From the NCBI GenBank assembly GCA_964412235.1, contig CAYPNT010000031.1, forward strand, positions 1 to 29,311: DNA of 29,311 nucleotides, written 5' to 3'. The notes under the pieces are model-generated. The model did not search any database. It was not told the origin of the DNA and saw only the letters and a program-made list of their open reading frames with translations. Position numbers and translations under genes: made by a program. The DNA comes from JAYZQT01 sp964412235. Lineage in GTDB: Bacteria > Pseudomonadota > Alphaproteobacteria > MPNO01 > UBA830. Positions 24,957-29,311 of the stretch are shown piece after piece (position 1 is the stretch's first letter; each line of letters starts with the position of its first letter).

Positions 24957-25733
24957 ATGGCGTACGAACACATCCTCGCCGAAAAACGCGGCGCCGTCGG
25001 CCTCATTACTCTCAATCGTCCGGAAGCTCTTAACGCGCTCTGTTCCCCCTTAATGGTGGAGCTAAACGAAGTTCTTGATCAATTTGAGAACGATAATGCT
25101 ATCGGCGCAATGGTGTTAACGGGATCCGATAAAGCCTTCGCAGCGGGTGCCGACATTAAAGAAATGCAAGATAAAACGTGGTCCGAAGCCTACTTAGAGG
25201 ACTTTATCACATCAGGTTGGGAGCGTTTGTCACGCTGCAGAAAACCGGTTATTGCCGCCGTATCTGGGTTTGCGTTAGGAGGTGGCTGCGAAGTAGCAAT
25301 GATGTGCGATTTTATTATAGCAGCCGATACAGCAAAATTTGGACAACCAGAGGTAAACCTTGGAATTCCGCCTGGTGCCGGTGGTACTCAACGTCTGACA
25401 CGATTTGTGGGAAAATCGAAAGCAATGGAAATGTGTCTTACAGGGCGGTTTATGGATGCCGAAGAGGCCGAAAGATCAGGGTTGGTTTCAAGGATAGTTA
25501 ATGCTTCAGAATTAGTAGATGAAGCAGTGAAAACAGCTGACACTATTGCAAAAAAATCATTGCAGGCGAACATGATCATTAAAGAATCGGTGAACCGGGC
25601 GTACGAAACCACCCTTTCAGAAGGCGTACGTTTTGAGCGCCGAATGTTCCACGCCTGTTTTGGCACGGATCATCAAAAGGAAGGGATGGCGGCATTTGTT
25701 GAAAAGCGGAAACCTGAGTTTAAAAATAACTAG
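24957..25733 (+). CDS. Enoyl-CoA hydratase
   Basis: A 258-residue crotonase that hydrates 2-enoyl-CoA to 3-hydroxyacyl-CoA. The oxyanion-hole residues are in AAGADIKEM (about 62-70) and ALGGGCE (106-112). Both catalytic glutamates are present, Glu112 (GGCEVAMMCD) and Glu132 (FGQPEVNLGI), so hydratase activity is expected, in contrast to its HIBCH-like neighbour. An AGGAGA ribosome site precedes the ATG. Length and motifs agree with the short-chain PaaF/EchA branch. It is probably co-transcribed with the upstream hydrolase gene and could provide the 3-hydroxyacyl-CoA that enzyme hydrolyses. Confidence 0.95.
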   Translation: MAYEHILAEKRGAVGLITLNRPEALNALCSPLMVELNEVLDQFENDNAIGAMVLTGSDKAFAAGADIKEMQDKTWSEAYLEDFITSGWERLSRCRKPVIAAVSGFALGGGCEVAMMCDFIIAADTAKFGQPEVNLGIPPGAGGTQRLTRFVGKSKAMEMCLTGRFMDAEEAERSGLVSRIVNASELVDEAVKTADTIAKKSLQANMIIKESVNRAYETTLSEGVRFERRMFHACFGTDHQKEGMAAFVEKRKPEFKNN

Positions 25734-25756
25734 TCTAGTCAATTAATAGAGCAGAT

Positions 25757-25778
25757 ATCGATTTCGTCATAAATCGAT
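25757..25778. repeat. Perfect 8-bp inverted repeat after the enoyl-CoA hydratase gene
   Basis: ATCGATTT (25757-25764) and AAATCGAT (25771-25778) pair exactly across a 6-base loop. No T-run follows on the plus strand, so it is a poor terminator. It may be a hairpin that stabilises the upstream message or an operator ahead of the beta-propeller gene. Confidence 0.4.
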
Positions 25779-25803
25779 TGTATCAATAGTGTCTGCCATA
25801 ACT

Positions 25804-25808
25804 GGAGG
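25804..25808 (+). promoter_or_regulatory. Ribosome binding site of the beta-propeller gene
   Basis: GGAGG lies 4 bases before the ATG at 25813 and decides that start over the GTG at 25789. Confidence 0.75.
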
Positions 25809-25812
25809 CAAA

Positions 25813-26811
25813 ATGGACGTAGTAGCATATGCGGCTTCTGTCGGACATTCAGTTTGGTTTTCGTATGATACGGGTGAAACATGGAACCGTGCGAATACCA
25901 ATACGGGAGGTATATACAATGAATCGCGCTGCTGGAGCCTATCGACCCATGCGGCGCGACCCGGCGAAGTTCTATCAGGGACCGATTTAGGTGTTTACCG
26001 GTGGGATCATGTAGAAAATAGGTGGAACCACATACCGTCGCCAATGGATGGTTTTCATATACTACAGATTGAGCAGCATCCCGAGGACCCTAATTTTATC
26101 GTTGCCGGGACACGACCAGCCTGTGTTTTTATATCTGAAAACGGGGGAAAAGATTGGTTCAAAGCGCCAATGGGAAACGCGACAGAGTGCGAATTTATTA
26201 ACACCCCGCGTGTCACATCCATTCTTTTTGATCCTAAAAATACCGATGTACTCTGGATAACCATCGAAATTGACGCCATATGGCGATCTCCGGACCGCGG
26301 ACGTTCCTGGGAGCGGCTTGGAGACGGATTGCGTACTGATGATACGCACAATTTGATAATTATCGACGAGCTGGGGTCACGTAGAATTTTATGCTCAACC
26401 GAACTCGGGCTTCACCGATCCGATGATAACGGCGCCACGTGGGATTTCGTTGACGTACCTCAAGCACCCTGGCCCTATTTCCGTAGCATGGCGCGTCGAC
26501 CGGACCAATCAGGTGTCTTATTTCTTTCCGTAGGCGATAAACCTTCGGGAGAAACTGGTCTGTTATTGCGGAGTCGAGATTGGGGGGAAACTTGGCAAAA
26601 TGCGGACCTACCCATGCCGGTCAATTCGACTATCTGGTGGATTGGCACAAACCCAGCCGATCCCAAACTAATCTTCTGCTGTACAATAATGGGGCAAATT
26701 TTTCGATCTACTGACGGTGGGGAAACCTGGTTAAAGATCCAGAGAGAGCTTGGTGAGTTACGAATGATCCGCTGGGCACCAGCAGCCGATACAAGCAAGA
26801 AAGTACAATAA
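25813..26811 (+). CDS. BNR/Asp-box repeat beta-propeller protein
   Basis: A 332-residue protein made of Asp-box (BNR) repeats. Six copies of the S-x-D/N-x-G-x-T/S/D-W type are visible: YDTGETW, ENGGKDW, PDRGRSW, DDNGATW, RDWGETW and TDGGETW. They are spread through the whole length, so it should fold as a beta-propeller like sialidases, Vps10 domains or Ycf48. The start is the ATG after GGAGG. No signal peptide is seen, which is unusual for Asp-box proteins and implies a cytoplasmic place. I cannot assign a reaction: the catalytic Arg triad of sialidases is not recognisable by eye. The next gene, a cysteine hydrolase, follows after 19 bases on the same strand, so the two are likely partners in one operon. 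Confidence 0.87.
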   Translation: MDVVAYAASVGHSVWFSYDTGETWNRANTNTGGIYNESRCWSLSTHAARPGEVLSGTDLGVYRWDHVENRWNHIPSPMDGFHILQIEQHPEDPNFIVAGTRPACVFISENGGKDWFKAPMGNATECEFINTPRVTSILFDPKNTDVLWITIEIDAIWRSPDRGRSWERLGDGLRTDDTHNLIIIDELGSRRILCSTELGLHRSDDNGATWDFVDVPQAPWPYFRSMARRPDQSGVLFLSVGDKPSGETGLLLRSRDWGETWQNADLPMPVNSTIWWIGTNPADPKLIFCCTIMGQIFRSTDGGETWLKIQRELGELRMIRWAPAADTSKKVQ

Positions 26812-26830
26812 AAGAAGGGAGAAAAATAAT

Positions 26831-27502
26831 ATGACTAAGTTTAAAATGCCTCAGCATGTTGTCGACCGCGTGATTGAAAAACGTGGCAGGCTTAACGTGT
26901 TCGATTCGTTCGATCCCACCAAAACTGCTTTTCTCGTTATCGACATGCAGAACTTTTTTGTGTCAGGGGTTCAGGCATGCTTGGATATTATACCAAACAT
27001 TAACCGGCTCGCTAAAACAGTCAGAGCTAAGGGTGGTGTAGTTGCGTGGGTTATACTTACCGTGGCTGAAACACCGGATGGCCCGAGTCTTTGGCCTATT
27101 TATCATGATAATTTCTTTACAGATAAGAAGAGAGAAGCTCACAAAAACGGACTGACGCGCGGCAGCGAAGGGCACGCGCTTTACCCAACCCTGGCGACCG
27201 ACCCAAGCGACCTAATTTCCGAAAAAATTCGCTTCAGTGCCCTTGTGCAAGGCTCGTCCGACCTACACGAACAACTTCAAGAAAGAGGAATTGAAAATGT
27301 TTTGGTCGGCGGGACGCTTACTAACATGTGCTGTGAATCTACAGCGCGCGACGCAATGATGATCGGGTATAGAGCAATTATGGTCGAAGATTGCAACGCA
27401 TCGAGAAACGCGGAAGACCACATAGTAGGCCTAACCTCAATCTATCAAAGCTTTGGCGATGTTCGTTCAACGGAAGACGTTATCCGTAACGTCCTCAGCT
27501 AA
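26831..27502 (+). CDS. Isochorismatase-family cysteine hydrolase, RutB-like
   Basis: A second cysteine hydrolase of the isochorismatase-like superfamily, 223 residues, not closely similar to the one at 16617. The triad is Asp38 (LVIDMQNFF), Lys132 (SEKIRFSA) and Cys167 in TNMCCEST, the last matching the TNVCVEST motif of ureidoacrylate hydrolase RutB and biuret hydrolase relatives. This points to amide or ureide C-N hydrolysis rather than isochorismate. A GGGAG ribosome site precedes the ATG. It follows the beta-propeller gene after 19 bases and is convergent with hpnC. A small ACCC/GGGT hairpin (27506-27517) past the stop is too short to call a terminator. Confidence 0.9.
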   Translation: MTKFKMPQHVVDRVIEKRGRLNVFDSFDPTKTAFLVIDMQNFFVSGVQACLDIIPNINRLAKTVRAKGGVVAWVILTVAETPDGPSLWPIYHDNFFTDKKREAHKNGLTRGSEGHALYPTLATDPSDLISEKIRFSALVQGSSDLHEQLQERGIENVLVGGTLTNMCCESTARDAMMIGYRAIMVEDCNASRNAEDHIVGLTSIYQSFGDVRSTEDVIRNVLS

Positions 27503-27537
27503 CGCACCCTTGAGGGTTAACAGGTGGCAAAGTATTC

Positions 27538-28413
27538 CTACCGTATTAGCCCGACAGCGAAGCCCACCAATGCACACCTAACGAAGTCGATTTTCGTTAA
27601 TTTGACACGGGCCTCTATGGGATCCTGGGATTTTAGGCGCGCTACCAATCGGTCAGCCAGGCAGAGAATTGTCTCTACCTCCATAGTCAGGCGGCGGCTT
27701 TTCAGCTTCGGCGGTAGTTTGCGCGCTGTACCCATCAATTTTTCACAGTTGTATAAACATTCATCAATCGCTGACCTTAGGGCCGGCGTCGATCTTTGTG
27801 CACCTAAATCTTCCAGATTTACCTGAAATTCACTAAGCCATTCTGAGGGTAAGTACACACGGTTAAGCTTTTCATAATCGGCCTTTATATCCTGAAGGTG
27901 ATTTAGGACCTGTAAAACATTACAAAGAGCGTCAGAATAAGCATACAGCGATTTGTTTTCGCCATGCAGGTCAAGGAGAAAACGACCCACTGGGGCTGCC
28001 GAGAACTCACAATAGCCGATCAAATCGTCCCAATCATTGTATCGCTGCTTAGTAACGTCTTGCTTGAATGCCTGGATAAGATCAACCCCGTGCTGAACAC
28101 TCACGCCACTTTCACGGCAGCGCACCGCCAGGTAATAAGCTTCTTCGAAAGACGGGTCATCTTCAGCTGTTTGCAACGTTGTTTCATATCCGTTTAACAA
28201 CGCAAGTTTGTCATTGTTACTCAATTCAGGATTATCCGCAATATCGTCACTAGCCCGAGCAAAGGCATAAAATATGTGTATGTGGCGCCGTAAGGGTTTC
28301 CGAATAAGAATGGATCCCACCGGAAAATTCTCATCTTTTAAGCCCTTTGACGCCGGCACCTCTTGGCTTGGCATGATCGTTTGTTTTTTAACTTGGAAAG
28401 GTTGTTCAACCAT
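27538..28413 (-). CDS. hpnC: Squalene/phytoene synthase family, HpnC-like
   Basis: A prenyl-transfer-fold enzyme of the HpnC branch, which with HpnD and HpnE makes squalene for hopanoids; HpnC turns presqualene diphosphate into hydroxysqualene. The HpnC opening ENFPVGSILI near residue 28 is present. The first Asp-rich motif is DDIAD at 56-60 in FYAFARASDDIAD, and the second is LQDIKADYEKLNRVYLP with Asp175 and Asp179. The 291 residues match the family. The ATG at 28413 overlaps the end of the upstream TSUP gene by 8 bases, so translation is probably coupled; an internal ATG at 28374 has no ribosome site. The usual neighbours hpnD and hpnE do not follow, since the next gene is convergent. Confidence 0.9.
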   Translation of the reverse strand: MVEQPFQVKKQTIMPSQEVPASKGLKDENFPVGSILIRKPLRRHIHIFYAFARASDDIADNPELSNNDKLALLNGYETTLQTAEDDPSFEEAYYLAVRCRESGVSVQHGVDLIQAFKQDVTKQRYNDWDDLIGYCEFSAAPVGRFLLDLHGENKSLYAYSDALCNVLQVLNHLQDIKADYEKLNRVYLPSEWLSEFQVNLEDLGAQRSTPALRSAIDECLYNCEKLMGTARKLPPKLKSRRLTMEVETILCLADRLVARLKSQDPIEARVKLTKIDFVRCALVGFAVGLIR

Positions 28414-29149
28414 GGATCAAGCCCCAAACAAGTTTCAACTCCATAGCCGCGATCAGGCCAACGATTATTAAGTTAAAAACCTTGGCACTTATCTTTGGCG
28501 TTAAGCGCATCCCGAGGGCGGTGAAAATTACTACCGGTATTATTGCAAGCAAGCCTTGAACAACCCTCTCTTTGTCATAAAGGCCCGCCACCGCAATACC
28601 GATTACGTGGCTCGTTGAGATGGATGTAAAAAGGAGCGCCGTGGCAAAAACATAAGTTTCTTTTACAAAACCCCACGCATGAGCCCACGTCGCGATTAAA
28701 GGGCCCGACATGCCCGTTGCGCCCTGACAAATACCCGCAGCACCCGCAATGAGAGGGGAAAAGATACGGGCAGCACGCCCTTCAGGTTCAATTTTGAGGT
28801 TTAACAAGACAGTCAACAGATAGAATGCAATCCAAACAGTTAGAAGAATCGTCAAAATCCGTTCATCGAGAGTGGCGAGCACCCACGTGCCCGCAGCCAC
28901 GCCAACGGCAGCGAAAATAAATGGCAGGAGTATCTGGGGGACTTGGCGCCACCTCTCCCACCACACCCAAACAATTTGAAAATTAGCAAATGCGACGGGA
29001 ATAGTAGTTACGACAATTGCATGTTCGACACCAAAAAACACAGCCAATATTGATATGCTTACAGGAGGTAGGCCGATGCCAGTTATGCCTTTTGCGAAAG
29101 ACCCGACCGCAAGTGCGATGAAGATTATGACCAAAGACTCTGGCGTCAC
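28406..29149 (-). CDS. TSUP (TauE/SafE) family membrane permease
   Basis: A 247-residue inner-membrane protein with about seven or eight hydrophobic segments. The family motif GSFAKGITGIGLPPVS appears near residue 17, and its internal repeat GAAGICQGATGMSGPLIATW near residue 135, as in TSUP proteins that export sulfite, sulfoacetate or related organic anions. The start is a GTG (29147-29149) with AGGGG about 8 bases upstream. It is the promoter-proximal gene of a two-gene unit with hpnC. A weak promoter match lies upstream (TTGGGT, a 17-base spacer and TATATA on the minus strand, around 29230-29260). The remaining 160 bases to the window end show nothing else. Substrate is unknown. Confidence 0.9.
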   Translation of the reverse strand: MTPESLVIIFIALAVGSFAKGITGIGLPPVSISILAVFFGVEHAIVVTTIPVAFANFQIVWVWWERWRQVPQILLPFIFAAVGVAAGTWVLATLDERILTILLTVWIAFYLLTVLLNLKIEPEGRAARIFSPLIAGAAGICQGATGMSGPLIATWAHAWGFVKETYVFATALLFTSISTSHVIGIAVAGLYDKERVVQGLLAIIPVVIFTALGMRLTPKISAKVFNLIIVGLIAAMELKLVWGLIHG

Positions 29150-29311
29150 TGATTAAGCCCCTTAAACAGCCGGTTGATTATTGTACAGTGCCCGCACCGA
29201 TTGAACACGTGGTCCAAAACCTATTGTTATATAAGCGAAGAACCGTCGGCACCCAAAATTAGATATCAAAGGGTCTCGCTTTAAAACTAGCGCTGAGTTT
29301 TAATCCAAATT

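Noticed and set aside
27524..27826. Open frame on the plus strand after the second cysteine hydrolase.
   Set aside because: It overlaps the 3' part of hpnC antisense and encodes nothing recognisable.
1..29311. Search by eye for tRNA genes, rRNA, CRISPR repeats, insertion-sequence ends and transposase or integrase genes.
   Set aside because: None was found. The gaps are short and contain no cloverleaf-like or regularly spaced repeat sequence.

Overview
The window is a gene-dense bacterial segment with 29 protein-coding genes on both strands and no RNA gene, insertion sequence, phage gene or CRISPR array that I can see. The gene families (TRAP and Liv-type importers, a HyuA/HyuB pair, an HIBCH-type hydrolase, HpnC) and the compact mixed-strand layout suggest a Proteobacterium, most likely a free-living, perhaps marine, alphaproteobacterium. 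This is inference from gene content; no phylogenetic marker was compared beyond reading cysS.

Left part (1-8768): a minus-strand set runs GST -> dctQ -> dctM -> dctP (a glutathione transferase of the YfcG type and a TRAP importer). It diverges from a complete plus-strand branched-chain-amino-acid-type ABC importer, livK-livH-livM-livG-livF. The 285-base gap between them (3832-4116) holds a perfect 9-bp inverted repeat and a plausible livK promoter. A strong terminator-like hairpin lies between livK and livH and also settles the livH start.

Middle part (8785-20707): small catabolic modules on alternating strands. They are a VOC protein (-), a DUF1330 protein (+), an SDR dehydrogenase (-), hyuA-hyuB (+), a class II aldolase followed by a DUF1015 protein (-), a run of N-carbamoylsarcosine-amidase-like cysteine hydrolase, cupin and 4,5-dihydroxyphthalate-decarboxylase-like protein (+), and a kynurenine-formamidase-like hydrolase followed by a TauD-type dioxygenase (-). 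Hydantoinase plus carbamoyl amidase is the logic of N-methylhydantoin/creatinine or another cyclic ureide or imide pathway. The decarboxylase-like and aldolase-like proteins point to a carboxylated ring compound.

Right part (20768-29149): the housekeeping gene cysS, an AMP-forming acyl-CoA ligase, a 3-hydroxyisobutyryl-CoA hydrolase-like protein, an enoyl-CoA hydratase, a six-Asp-box beta-propeller, a second cysteine hydrolase, and on the minus strand a TSUP-family permease overlapping hpnC.

Together the window reads as scavenging of small organic, partly nitrogenous, compounds: two high-affinity importers, ring-opening and C-N-cleaving hydrolases, oxidative and decarboxylating steps, and CoA-thioester processing. 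No transcription regulator is encoded anywhere in the window. Which substrate is used cannot be read from sequence alone. No gap without a gene exceeds 300 bases.
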